Of a DNA stretch of 64,000 bases, positions 1-64,000 are shown piece after piece; the stretch's first letter is position 1, and every line of letters starts with the position of its first letter. A program made the translations under genes and the position numbers. The notes under the pieces are model-generated. The model saw nothing but the letters and a program-made list of their open reading frames with translations. It did no database searches and was not told the DNA's origin. The DNA is from Margaritifera margaritifera (Eukaryota > Mollusca > Bivalvia > Unionida > Margaritiferidae): contig JAQPZY010001688.1 of the NCBI GenBank assembly GCA_029931535.1, forward strand, positions 7,300,001 through 7,364,000. Reading direction: 5' to 3'.

Positions 1-800
1 ACAATTTTAATGCAATAATGCATAAACTGTCAATAGTAAACTAGAGCACAATAGGGAGAAGTTATTGTTGAATGGGTATAACATAACGCTAATGCTCAGT
101 TCATGTCAACGTCTGATTAAATTATACATATTTTAATTTGATAGATATAATAAGAAAACAGAGAAAATTCAATATATTTATTGACTCTTCAAACAAATTG
201 TAATAATTTATAATATTTCCATGTAATAATTCATAGTGAGAGTCCCTTAACCACGAAGGCCTGTTTATTTTACATGAGGTTACGATCGATAAAATACGCC
301 GATCGATCAGTAGAAAAAAAAATGTTTTAGGTGTCCCAAGACTTATAGTACATGAAAAAATTGCTTTAACTTCGTGTCCCAACTTTTATAGGTCATAAAA
401 AAATTACTTTTGAAAATAATTAAGGGTGTCCCAAGACTTATGGTGTCCCAAGACTTACCGTGATTACGATACTGTAGTATCATATCATGACATGCCAGAA
501 GGTACAAACATTTGAGGCCATTAGAGACAAAACAATACATTTTTCTAAGCAACTAAGCAATTAATAGAACAAAACCTCATTTCATGCTTATTTTAAATGA
601 ACTTAAAGAACATTTACTAACAGTTTTAAAATTGCCTCTGATGGGCTTAAAATTTTCATGAATGACATATTGCAAGCAGGTAGAATCAAGTAAGTTCAAC
701 CTGAAAACTCAGATGAATGCATTTTTAGCTCACCTATCCCTGGTATTGGCATCTGCAAAGATAAAAGCATATATGTACACTTTATCTGAATGTCAACCAT
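1..800. other. 5' intronic flank with short mariner-end-like repeats
   Basis: AT-rich, no coding segment recognised. The string GGTGTCCCAAGACTTA occurs three times (near 330, 425 and 442); it resembles mariner-type ends, but no opposing inverted copy or TA-flanked element could be delimited. The open frames here carry no recognisable protein. Confidence 0.4.
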
Positions 801-814
801 TCTTTCATCATAGG

Positions 815-3115
815 CAACAGTTTGGAGTGGGTTTCATTGCACCTACCTCCTGGGAAGGGGGTTGAGGGATCTAACTTTGTACATATATCAACATTAGTTT
901 TACATTCTTGGTTAAGGTTTTGTGTTTAGCTCTGACTTTTTGCACACTGTATAAATACTGTTATACCTGGAATCAAGAAACTGATAAGGGGATACAGCAT
1001 GATGAATACTATACCCGCATCATAAAAGAAGGTCACTGACCCATATTTCATGCTTCACTGATTTTATTTCGCGAGCTCTGTTCATGGTAGAATCATCAAA
1101 TTTGATGATTGTATGCATCTCATTTAGTACCACACGCTTACCACAAAAGAATGTCACTGTGACCTTCATTTTATATTTTACTTGCTTAGGTTAAGTTTTT
1201 GCATTTTGCTCATAACAAAAGAGCTTTTTTTGAACCCAGTATACATACTGTTATACCAAGATTCATGAAACTTAGAGGATGCATCTTGATGAGTACTACA
1301 GCCTTATCACAAAAGTAGGTCACTATGACCCATATTTCATATTTCACTGACTTGGGTTGAGTTGATGCATCTTGATAAGTTCTACATCCATATTGAAAAT
1401 AGAGGTCTCTGTGGTCTATATTTCATGCTTAAGTGACTTTGCTGAAATTTTGTGTTAATAGTTTATTGGGTGCTATTTATGTTGCAATCATAAAACTTGA
1501 TAATTGGATTCATCTTTGTTACTAATATGCCCTTACAACCAAAGAAGGTCACAGTGACTTACATTTTATGCTTTACAAACATGGGTTAAGTATTTGTGCT
1601 TATGATTATATAGATTAATCCATGCTGGACCTATATACATCTTAGCCTACTCAAGAGGCCCATTCTTACCAGTGCAGTTGGAAGTAGGAATAAATATATT
1701 TATTCAATGGTATACTTTCCATATTAATGCATAGATACATTGTATATTATGATAGGTTACTCTCAACATGTTAACTGTGTATTGAACATGTGAATAGTTA
1801 CAGAAATTAGATGAGTAAACTGCATGCTTCATGCTTTTCATGTAGTGGCTAATCAAGGTAATTATTAATGCATGAACTGTAAATACTGGCTGTCACTCAA
1901 AGGTTACTCAAAGCCTGTGACTTTCACCCAGTGAAATCTGCCTTCTTTGTGTAGAAAATGGTAATACTTTCTCAAGCAGATTTTAAGAACAAATATTTTT
2001 TTAAAAAATACATAAACAACACTAAATCTCTATTTTTTATCAACTCATTATTGTACCTCTTCTTTGATATATAAATAATGTGCTTTTTATTGTTTTATGT
2101 CTTTTATGCCCTGTCACAGTAGGTTGGTAGGTCGATAGGTATTGGAAGATGGGTAGGTAGGTGGTTTCACAGTATGTCAGCACAATACTTGGTTATATAG
2201 TGCCAAATTTTAAATGTTAAAAAGATTAAAAAAGTACAAATGTAAATGAAAACAATTACAGCAAAAACATAGAAATGGGACCAACATTTTGTTGTCAAGA
2301 TCACTTAGAATTTATTATATACTTAAGTGTGAAATATAGAAACTTAATGGCAAAATAATTTTCATATTTTTTTAATTCCAATATTTTCACATGTGAAAAA
2401 TATATCCTGATATTTTCACCTGATGTTAAAATATAAGATTTCCCATCATGCCATGCCTACATAAGTTATACATGCAGCAACAAAAATGAGCACTTTTGTG
2501 AGCTAGAACAAATAAATAGAAACTGCTTTACATTTCAGACATAGAAATTAATTTTTGCTGAAGAAATTTGACTTGATGCCATTTGCGTCTCTGTAAAGTT
2601 ATTTCCCCTTACTTCCTTGATAACAATTATAAATCCGCTGTAATGCATTGTTGAATCAGACTTGCTTTGTGGTCAGATATGATAAAATAGTTTACAAAGT
2701 GTCAAAAATGTAATTTACTGCAACAGATTAGGTCAAACCAATCCTACCGCTCTCTGAAGTCACTGATATTTATATGATTAGCCTATGAGGTGAATTTACG
2801 AAAAGCGGGGTTTTGTGTTGTGCTGATTCTGGAACAAGTTTGGTATTTAATTGAAAAAAATTCTTTTCTGAGTAAATAGCAGATATATTTCATCTTGTGG
2901 TACCAAAAAAACAACATTTTAACTCTTAGCATTGCCACTCGTTCAAATATCACGTTTTTGTACCATAGGATGAAATATATCTGGTATTAACATAGGAAAA
3001 GGAAATATCCTCTATTTATTTACAATATGATAATTTTTACAAATGCTACTGGAGACTAGTAAAAGCTCTGTAGAGGTGAGCTATGTAATCGTTGATTACA
3101 CTATGGTTAACATAC
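815..3115 (+). repeat. Large dispersed repeat family A, copy 1 (interrupted)
   Basis: Matches 6,455-9,180 in order and orientation. Shared blocks include GGGTTTCATTGCACC with CTGGGAAGGGGG (~830 versus ~6,470), repeated 'AAGGTCACTGTGACC' and 'GATGCATCTTGATGAGTAC' phrases, GGTCTCTGTGGTCTATATTTC (~1,400 versus ~8,255), TTATGCCCTGTCACAG (~2,105) and TACTAAAAGC (~3,058). Interrupted at 2,314-3,016 by another repeat. It is internally repetitive and no coding capacity was recognised. Confidence 0.75.
2314..3016 (+). mobile_element. ~700-bp repeat element X, copy 1
   Basis: Matches the reverse complement of 54,212-54,975 over nearly its whole length. Shared blocks: AGTGTGAAATATAGAAACTT near the left end, CACATGTGAAAA, GAAATTAATTTTTGCTGA, TTATTTCCCCTTACTTCCTT and ATGAAATATATCTGGTATTA near the right end. 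Both ends contain short inverted repeats that could fold as hairpins. No coding capacity and no clear long terminal inverted repeat, so its class is open. It splits dispersed repeat A, which makes insertion likely. Confidence 0.75.
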
Positions 3116-3239
3116 ATGATTACCAAACGAACTCAGATTTCAATGAAAGAGCTATTTAAATGGACAATTAGTGTTCAGTTGTTAGGGAAAAAATATTAGA
3201 TTGCATTTCAGTTGTTTAAGGAAAAGGTCAATCAGTTAT

Positions 3240-3480
3240 GAAGTGTAACTTCCAGTACTTAACCTTTTTCAGATTTCTGTCAAATCTCTGACCTTTAACT
3301 GTTAAAAAAGTTCTCAACTGACATCTGACCTTTCACCTTGGACAGGTTCCCAGTCTATGCTCTATTCTTTTTCTTTTTCAAATTCATAGACTAACATCTG
3401 ACCTTTCACCTTTGGAAGTTTTCTTGATTACCTGTTACCTCTGACCTCTTACATTTGACATTTAACCTCTGACCATTGCC
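3240..3480. repeat. TGACCT-rich tract before exon A
   Basis: CTGACCTTT/CTGACCTCT appears at least four times within about 200 bp, twice inside the longer phrase ACATCTGACCTTTCACCTT (near 3,320 and 3,392). The tract is pyrimidine-rich and ends just before the exon A acceptor. Confidence 0.6.
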
Positions 3481-3489
3481 CATTTACAG

Positions 3490-57190
<53,701 letters not shown>

Positions 57191-57300
57191 GTAAGTAATT
57201 TTTGCAGCAATATTAAATTCTCACACATCTCCTGTTAACCCTTCACTGTGCATCAGTCTGGAGGCTGAACTGCCTAATTTGCACAGGATTTATCCAATAA

Positions 57301-58747
57301 CCCTTTTGCAGCGGGATACAAGTCCAGTCGTAATTTACCTTTGCCAGCAGGATACGACTCCGGTCGTATGTTCACTACATTCCGTCACCCAAGGTAGAAG
57401 GTACACATTTCATTAACAGATTGTTTTTTAAAGACACCAAAACTTGTAAAAATTTGGTTTCAAAATCGAGTTTTAATGTGCAGAGATAAAAAAAATGACG
57501 GTCATATACTGAAGAGGGAAGTGAAGACAGTTATGTGCTTGCCGAATTAGTTGAAAATAAAGACCATTTCGTGTGGAAAATTGACATTCTAGGCAGTTGG
57601 GATTGTTATCGTTATCAAAATGAACGGAGTTAATGATAACTGGTTATTTGATTTCAAACATGAGTTTTAATGTGTGGAGATCAACATGGCAGACAGCACT
57701 GAAACAGCAAGTTACGGCAGTGATGTGGATGCCGATTTTGATGAAAATATAGACAATTTTGTGGGAGAAATTGATGTTTTAGGCAGTGTAGATTGTGAGC
57801 TTGACTTTGATGAAATGAACAGAGATGATGATAACTGGTTAGTAGAAAATTTTATTTCAAAACTGAATTTTAACGCATGTAATTGAAAATGGCAGACAGT
57901 ACTGAATCAGCCGTAATGTGGATGCCGATTTTGATGAAATTATAGACAATTTTGTGGGGGAAACTTATATTTTAGGCAGTGGGGATCGTGATCTTGTTTG
58001 CATCGAATGAACCGAGCAGATGATAAATAGTTAATTGGTATTTTTGACTCAGATATTGATGATGATGAAGACATGGATGCTTTTTCAAGCTAACTGGACA
58101 TTTTGAGAACTTCACTTTTCATAAAGTTCGTACATATACCGATGTTGGGTGTGTGCATAATATGAAATTTTACTGCATTCCTGGAAATGGACCAAAATAC
58201 ACCCAACATAACTCTGATATTATTACATTAAAATTTATTGTGGAATAAAAACACTGAACCAAAATGAAAAGCTTTGTTGAGTTACCAGTAAGGATTATTC
58301 TGTTTGCTGTCCAATTGAGAGTAAATTTAATAAAATTTTAATAACTTTTGACATTCTTGATGGATTTTTATTATTTTGTCACCTTCTTAAATGGCGTAAA
58401 ATTCCCCCCATTTCATACACTTACATATAGCAGGTAAAATGAATATTGCAGATAGGAAAATTGCATTGAAAGTAAGTTATAAAAAAAATGTAAAGCATGT
58501 TTTTTTGCTTACATAACTTTACTTTCAACTTGAGTTTTATGTCTGAAAATTTTCAACAAAAAAATATATGACCTTAAGGAAAATTATATGCTTTTTAAAA
58601 CAGTATCCAGCATTGAAAAATAATTTTAAAAAATTGTCCTGTAAAGCCAGATTGACCAACATCACTGCATTTTCTCATGCTGCTGACTGAAAAAATTTCC
58701 AGTTCTACACAACTGCCTGTCTGATTGGGCTTCAGTATGAAAAGGGT
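57301..58747 (+). mobile_element. PiggyBac-like non-autonomous element
   Basis: The left end CCCTTTTGCAGCGGGATACA follows ATAA (a decayed TTAA), and the right end ...TATGAAAAGGG is followed by TTAA (58,748-58,751). Flanking text (GCACAGGATTTATCCA on the left, TTCAATAATTTGG on the right) is contiguous in the repeats downstream at 59,466-59,492, which proves an insertion at TTAA. The subterminal repeat GGGATACAAGTCCAGTCGTA / AGGATACGACTCCGGTCGTA is doubled. The ends and TTAA target match piggyBac. The alternative left TTAACCCTT at 57,235 fits less well with the flanks. No DDD transposase domain. Confidence 0.82.
57674..57886 (+). pseudogene. Acidic N-terminal fragment, probably of a piggyBac-type transposase
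   Basis: Open frame inside the TTAA-flanked element. From an internal Met at about 57,686 it reads MADSTETASYGSDVDADFDE, NIDNFVGEIDVLGSVDCELD and FDEMNRDDDNW. PiggyBac transposases usually begin with a similar Asp/Glu-rich region before the catalytic domain, but no catalytic sequence follows. The segment exists as about three tandem copies (roughly 57,510, 57,686 and 57,893), the outer two with stops. Not recognised beyond this; could be chance coding. Confidence 0.4.
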
Positions 58748-58751
58748 TAAT

Positions 58752-59820
58752 TCAATAATTTGGCATCACTTTTGAGTTTACTTCTTGTGCAATAATAATT
58801 TTCTTTATAGTGGGAAATTTGTTGTGGACACTGGATGGGTATTGGGTATACTTTATTTCAGCATACAGGGGATGAAATGGTTGGTTGCCATGGCAACCAA
58901 ATCCAGCCTAGAATGTGTACAAATCATGACAAAATTGCATATTTATCAGTATTCATTTATATTAAGCTTACTATTTTCTTGCCAAATCAGTCATGCTTTA
59001 TATTTTTTTAAATTTTTGATTGAGAAAAGTGAATTTTTCTAATTATTTAGCTTGGATTGTCTAAGTTCCACCAAATATAGGCACAAGAAGTGTTTTGCAT
59101 AGGATTTATCCATTAATTTGATAATTTGGCATCACTTTTAAGTTTACTTCTTGTGCAATAATAATTTTCTTTATAGTGACAAATTTGTTGTAGATACTGG
59201 ATGGATATTGGGTATACTTTATTTTAACATACAGGGGATGAAATGGTTGGTTGCCATGGCAACCAAATCCAGCCAAGATTGTGTACAAATCATGACAAAA
59301 TTGCATATTTATCAGTATTCATTTATATTAAGCTTACTATTTTCTTGCCAAATCAGTCATGCTTTGAACTTTTTCAATTTTTGATTGAGAAAAGTGAGAT
59401 TTCTAATTATTTAGCTTGGATTGTCCAAGTTTCACCAAATATAGGCACAACAGGTGCTTTGTTTTGCACAGGATTTATCCATTAATTCAATAATTTGGCA
59501 TCCCTTTTGAGTTTACTTCTTGTGCAATAATAATTTTCTTAATAGTGGGAAATTTGTTGTGGACACTGTATGGGTGTTGGGCATGCTGTATTTTAGCATA
59601 TGGGGATTAAATGGTTGGTTGCCATGGCAACTAAATCCAGCTTAGAATGTGTGCAAATCATGACAAATGTACATATTTTCCAGTATTCATTTATATTAAG
59701 CTTACTATTTTCTTTCCAAATCAGGCATGCTTTCAATTTTTTTTTATTGAGAAAAGCGAGATTTTCTGTTTATTTGGCTTGGATTTTCCAAGTTCCACCA
59801 AATATAGGCACAACAGTGAA
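58752..59820 (+). repeat. ~365-bp repeat, three tandem copies (plus a split edge)
   Basis: Copies start near 58,752, 59,116 and 59,485. Each contains AATTTGGCATCACTTTTGAG, GTGCAATAATAATTTTCTTT, GTTGTGGACACTGGATGGGT, GGTTGGTTGCCATGGCAACC, AATTGCATATTTATCAG and CACCAAATATAGGCACAA. The sense strand stays open over 75-85 codons in each (MCNNNFLYSGKFVVDTGWVL), but no protein family is recognised and the third copy has diverged. Confidence 0.93.
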
Positions 59821-60465
59821 GTTTTAAGATTGAACACTTAAAGTCAAAAAGGTTTTGGATGTATATTTTTTAATGTACTCACATGGTCTTAAACTTGTCA
59901 AATATAAAAAAGTAATTTGGTCTAACACTGAATTTGTTGAAATTGAAATTTATACCAAATAGCTTTGCTACTATGGTAACAATTAAAAAATGAAGCAATA
60001 ATATTAAGATGTTAAAGCTGATTTTATACTATATCTCCAAAATATGAATGCCTGTGTTCAAGTTCAAAAGAAGTTGAAAGAAAGCTGAAGAATGACAGAT
60101 AATTCATAAAAACCATGAAAATAAAAGTAGTATAATCAATCTCATGTATATTTATTCACATATATACATATGCATGTACTTAGGTGCTGCATTATTATTT
60201 TGATCCAGCCACAAGGAATATATCACGATGACCACTGATGATGAGACAAGCTCTTATATCCTAAGATACAGTTATCTGTAGTTTGTTTGGAAGCACATGG
60301 TTTTAATATTCGTGTGTCAGAGAACATAATCAGAAAATAATTAATCATGTACTCTTTTGACTTGGGGATTTTAAAAAAACCCAAAAAACAGGTATCAAAA
60401 GAGAAAAGAACTTGACTTGCATCATTTGCTGAAATAAACATTCCATTTCAAGATCGGATAGTAGT
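59821..60465. other. Intronic sequence without recognised feature
   Basis: AT-rich; no repeat partner, exon or transposon protein seen. Confidence 0.45.

Positions 60466-60533
<68 letters not shown>
60466..60533. repeat. (AT)n microsatellite
   Basis: Uninterrupted AT run ending at the TA target of the pogo-like element. Confidence 0.97.
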
Positions 60534-60536
<3 letters not shown>

Positions 60537-61660
60537 TGAAACCCCGCTATAACGCGCCCTGCTATAACGCGAATTCGGATATAACGCGATCGTGGCGTGG
60601 CTCCCAAAATTTCATATATTCATTCGCACATGAACATTTTTTTTTTTCCCAAAGTACGAGAAATAGTGTATAAAATGTGTATATTACAGTATCATTTTGG
60701 GGAAGAGATCGCGTATGAATTCGAGTATAATACGTTTGTGGCGTGGTTCCTGAAATTTTATATACATGTACATTATTTTTCTCGTACACGGAAAAAAAAT
60801 TTTTTTTTTTTAAGTACGAGAAATAGTGTATAAAAAGTTTATTATCATTTTGGGGAAGAGATCATGTATGAATTCGATCGTGGCATGGCTTCTGAAATTT
60901 AACAATTTCACCAATTTCTTGATGTGTTATGCCAAAATAAACATTTTCGGAAATGTTACTTATTACTGATCCACGAGTAAAGCCAGTAAGTCTTCTCTGT
61001 GTTTGTCTTAAATTCATTATGTATACAATCATTGCTCAAACAATAGCCGACATGTTTTTCTTCTTTAACTACATACACAACCGAGCATCAGACAATGTGG
61101 TGGTTGATAAAAGATTCTCAGGATTTAATAAACATCAAAAAACGTAAGCCGCCAACACGTGCGCTGGACTTCAATTCATCCTGTATTCAATCATTGCGCA
61201 AACAATAGCCGACTTATGTTTCTTCTTTAACTGCATACACAACCAAGCACCAGACAATGCGGTGGTTGATCAAAGATTGTCATATGTGGGTGCTTATGTA
61301 GAGACTGAGCTTGGGTGGCAAGATCAAAGATTGTCATATGTGGGTGCTTGTGTAGAGACTGAGCTTGGGCGGCAAGATCACAAGGAGGTCAAATAACCAC
61401 TCTCTGTTACTTAGCACTGAACAAGTACAGCTGTATCAAACTCGTTGCTCAATCAAAGGGTTGTCATGTGGGAAAGCAAAGACGAATAGATATCAGATAG
61501 TAAACGGTGTTGATACCCTATTCATGCTATACATTAGACGTGTATACGTTGTTCTCTGAAAAAAGTAAAATATAGTAAAACCCCGCAATAACGCGACCCC
61601 GCTTTTTCCGCGATCGAATTGTATGGACCCCAAATATCGCGTTATAGCGGGGTTTCACTG
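60534..61660. mobile_element. Pogo-like element with perfect 23-bp terminal inverted repeats
   Basis: The left end CAGTGAAACCCCGCTATAAC-GCG is repeated exactly, inverted, at the right end (CGC-GTTATAGCGGGGTTTCACTG), 23 of 23 bases. TA flanks both sides (60,532-33 and 61,661-62). The right ~90 bp also form a hairpin of their own, because an inner AGTAAAACCCCGCAATAACG pairs with the outer end. The interior carries two half-similar stretches (ATACAATCATTGCTCAAACA and TTCAATCATTGCGCAAACAA) and no recognised transposase. The ends and TA target fit the Tigger/pogo group. The truncated sister copy is at 45,191-46,163. Confidence 0.93.
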
Positions 61661-61662
61661 TA

Positions 61663-64000
61663 TATATATATAATGGCATGGGCATTGGAAAGAATCTCCC
61701 TAAAGCTGGATTATTTAAAACTAAATACTCAAGTCATATAAAAAATAAAATTATATGAAAATCAAATTTCGGATGGGTATGCAAAGAGGGGTACCTTTTA
61801 CAAAAGTGGCACATTTTTGGGCAAAGGTGTAATTTTTTAACATAACAAAAAGGGCATACTGGTATAAGTATTTCTCAACCCAAGAACACACTTTTGGTCA
61901 CAATATTTAGGATGTTCTTTTAAAAATAAAGAACAAAGAAGCTTCCACTCATAGAAGTATTCTATATTAAATAAAACATATATGAAATTATTTGAAGATA
62001 GCATAGTTTTAAGTCTGTTTTTTAGCAATATTGATAATCTGCGATGGATGCTAGATAGGGCAGAGGGGAGGGCATTATAGGCAAATATGATAGGAGCATC
62101 CCTTTCTTTATATCTTGCTTGAGTACTGAGTACCAAAGATGTCAGATCTTGAAGGATTATTAAAAAATATGAACTGCTGTATGCAAATTTATTTTAAAAA
62201 ATGTCTTCATAAACAATGAAATATTCCCAAAGATCAATGTCTGAATCACACTAGTCAGAATTAATGATCTTTCATTTCACCATGTTATTTTGTGGATTAA
62301 GAAGAAAATTAATACATTTAGTTATCATATGATTAATTTAGCATATTAGATGTTTTTGCTTATTGGGAATTATTAAACACATTTTATTGTGAGAAAATAA
62401 TAAAGAGGATGAATATCATCATTACTTACACATGGAATAAACATCATTAAATAATTTTCATTTAAAATTAACATTACGAGGAAGAATATCTTAATTGGAG
62501 ACAGTCAATAGTGGTGGGAATGTATGTCTCTTAAATCATGACAGCCAAAATGTGGGTGGAATAAAAACGACTAATATAAAGCCATATGAATTGCATTCAG
62601 TTTGTAACTGTATCACTATGTTTTTTTAAAACTTATCACATTATTTAAAAGAACGACAAAAAAGCACATAATTGGATGTCTTTAAACAAGTGTTTAATTA
62701 AATCTAAAATATTGTACAAAAGAATTATATTTCATAGTTGACAGGCTTGCATAGGTAAAAAATTATTGGAAATTCTGTGAAGTAAAGCTTGAATGAATAG
62801 GACATAATAATGATACATGTATCTTGAAATAATCACTAACAATAACTTTATAAAATGAAGCCAAATAATGAGTGGATAAATTATTTTATTTGCCTCAAAC
62901 TATGTCAGTGGTTACCTTGTTAGTATGTGCCCTGTAGCTTCTGTGACAGACTGAAAATCATGACTTTAACTTTGTTAACATTCACTAAAATTTAGATTCA
63001 CTGACCAAATTATGTTTTGCCTGCTGCCGAAATGATATCTCTTGATTGCACAGATAAGTCTATTGTCTTTTTCAGTTCTCAAGCTTTCCTAATTGGATTG
63101 TTTACAATTAATTGTATGTGTTTTATAATCTGTATTATATATTTTATTATATTTTATGTACTGTATTCTGTAACTCTAAAACCAGACACATTTTCTGTTA
63201 AGCAAAATCATGAAACTGAAACTTAAATAATAATGTGTCATATATACCTCACTATAGTTTTATACCCATGTAATATGATCATTATTGTTGTTGAGAAAGT
63301 TGTTCAGAGACCAATATGAAATTAATCTATCTCTTCTCTATTTCCCAAGTATGATGTTAACTTAGTTTTGTACTTATGTGAATTTTCTATGCCAAAAAAG
63401 GTTGTTGAAGTTTCAAAATTGTAAAACCCACTATCCTACACTCTCATTATAAATGCAGACGCGACTTGACATGTGCTCTTGGGAGCAGTAATGAAATTGC
63501 TGCTGATTAAAAACTAAGGTTCTAGCAGATCTTTGAAAACCCGGGGTGGGGTGGGGTGACAATTGAGAATGAAATCAGTATTGATGTGCAGTATTTAGTA
63601 TATTGAACGATTTAATGATTTTAATGGTTTTTGAACTGTAAAGTGCTCAATTCACTCATTGAAGTACTCGCTATCGTGCATCAACTTTCTTGTGATATTC
63701 AACAAATTTAGAGCTATAATGATTTAAAAATGATATGTGACATAATTAATGATTTAAAAGTATTGAAATACATTTCTCTAATGGCAAATCCTAAATTTTA
63801 CCTCGATAAACATGCACTATTGATTAGTGGAGTTGAGCAGAATTTGCCATGCCATGTGACTTCATTTATATATTTTTTGTGCTGATTAGTGTTACAATTA
63901 GCAAGTAAATGTCTTTTAAATATATTGAAAATCCATATTTTTGAGAAATTGGTGATTCTTGGTCATATCTTTTTGCTGAAATGATGTATATGAACTTAAG
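61663..64000. other. 3' end of window, intronic, no recognised feature
   Basis: AT-rich. No further SLC4 exon was recognised on the + strand and no transposon protein on either strand. The G-rich stretch CCGGGGTGGGGTGGGGTGAC lies at 63,541. The open frames at 61,837-62,136 (-) and 63,017-63,226 (+) have no recognisable domain. Confidence 0.5.

Noticed and set aside
330..460. Mariner element ends (GGTGTCCCAAGACTTA x3)
   Set aside because: All three copies are in the same orientation, with no opposing end or transposase remnant; kept only as a note on the first segment.
57235..57243. TTAACCCTT as the left end of the piggyBac-like element
   Set aside because: It looks like an end, but flank comparison with the downstream 365-bp repeats places the junction at 57,300/57,301; the upstream match is probably coincidental.

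Overview
The window is AT-rich animal genomic DNA with long introns, many tandem repeats and several layers of transposable elements. Only one host gene is visible. It lies on the + strand: nine exons between 3,490 and 57,190 together encode about 467 codons in one unbroken reading frame. The product belongs to the SLC4 family, Na+-coupled bicarbonate transporter branch (NDCBE/NBC type). Both gene ends lie outside the window. DIRS elements, Tx1-like L1 LINEs, a tRNA-Lys-derived SINE and CATA/CA/TA microsatellites suggest a lophotrochozoan, most likely a mollusc; the species cannot be named from sequence alone.

Host gene: exons A-G (3,490-39,859) encode the cytoplasmic N-terminal domain and the linker to the membrane domain. 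Exon H (41,807-41,981) carries the first membrane span and exon I (57,057-57,190) the next pair of segments. Every junction has AG/GT borders and compatible phases. Coding sequence is about 2% of the window; the rest is intron.

Intron contents from left to right. 0.8-9.2 kb: two copies of a large dispersed repeat, one hit by a ~700-bp repeat element and the other by a LINE, with a hAT-like element between them. 9.7-10.9 kb: a LINE whose reverse-transcriptase segment has been amplified in 54-bp steps. 11.3-12.5 kb: a 46-bp array followed by a string of 19 short hairpins. 14-16 kb: a solo LTR and a DIRS remnant. 17.1-18.2 kb: a terminal-inverted-repeat element. 20-23 kb: three minisatellites. 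24.9-26.1 kb: a hAT-like element. 31.4-35.7 kb: a degraded DIRS element with a SINE inside it. 36-38.4 kb: a duplicated segment hit by a small hAT MITE. 40.2-41.5 kb: a Tigger-like element. 43.6-49.5 kb: a Tx1-like L1 interrupted by a pogo-like element and a BED-finger hAT element. 49.6-53.7 kb: the fullest DIRS copy. 54.2-55 kb: the inverted partner of the ~700-bp element at 2.3 kb. 57.3-58.7 kb: a piggyBac-like element inside a multi-copy repeat. 60.5-61.7 kb: a pogo-like element with perfect ends.

All recognisable retroelement coding remnants and the SINE read on the same strand as the host gene. All mobile-element genes here are broken by stops, frameshifts or truncation. The most unusual structures are the 19-hairpin array, the in-frame amplification inside a LINE, two element families with different ends but a shared interior, and an inverted repeat pair flanking most of the gene.
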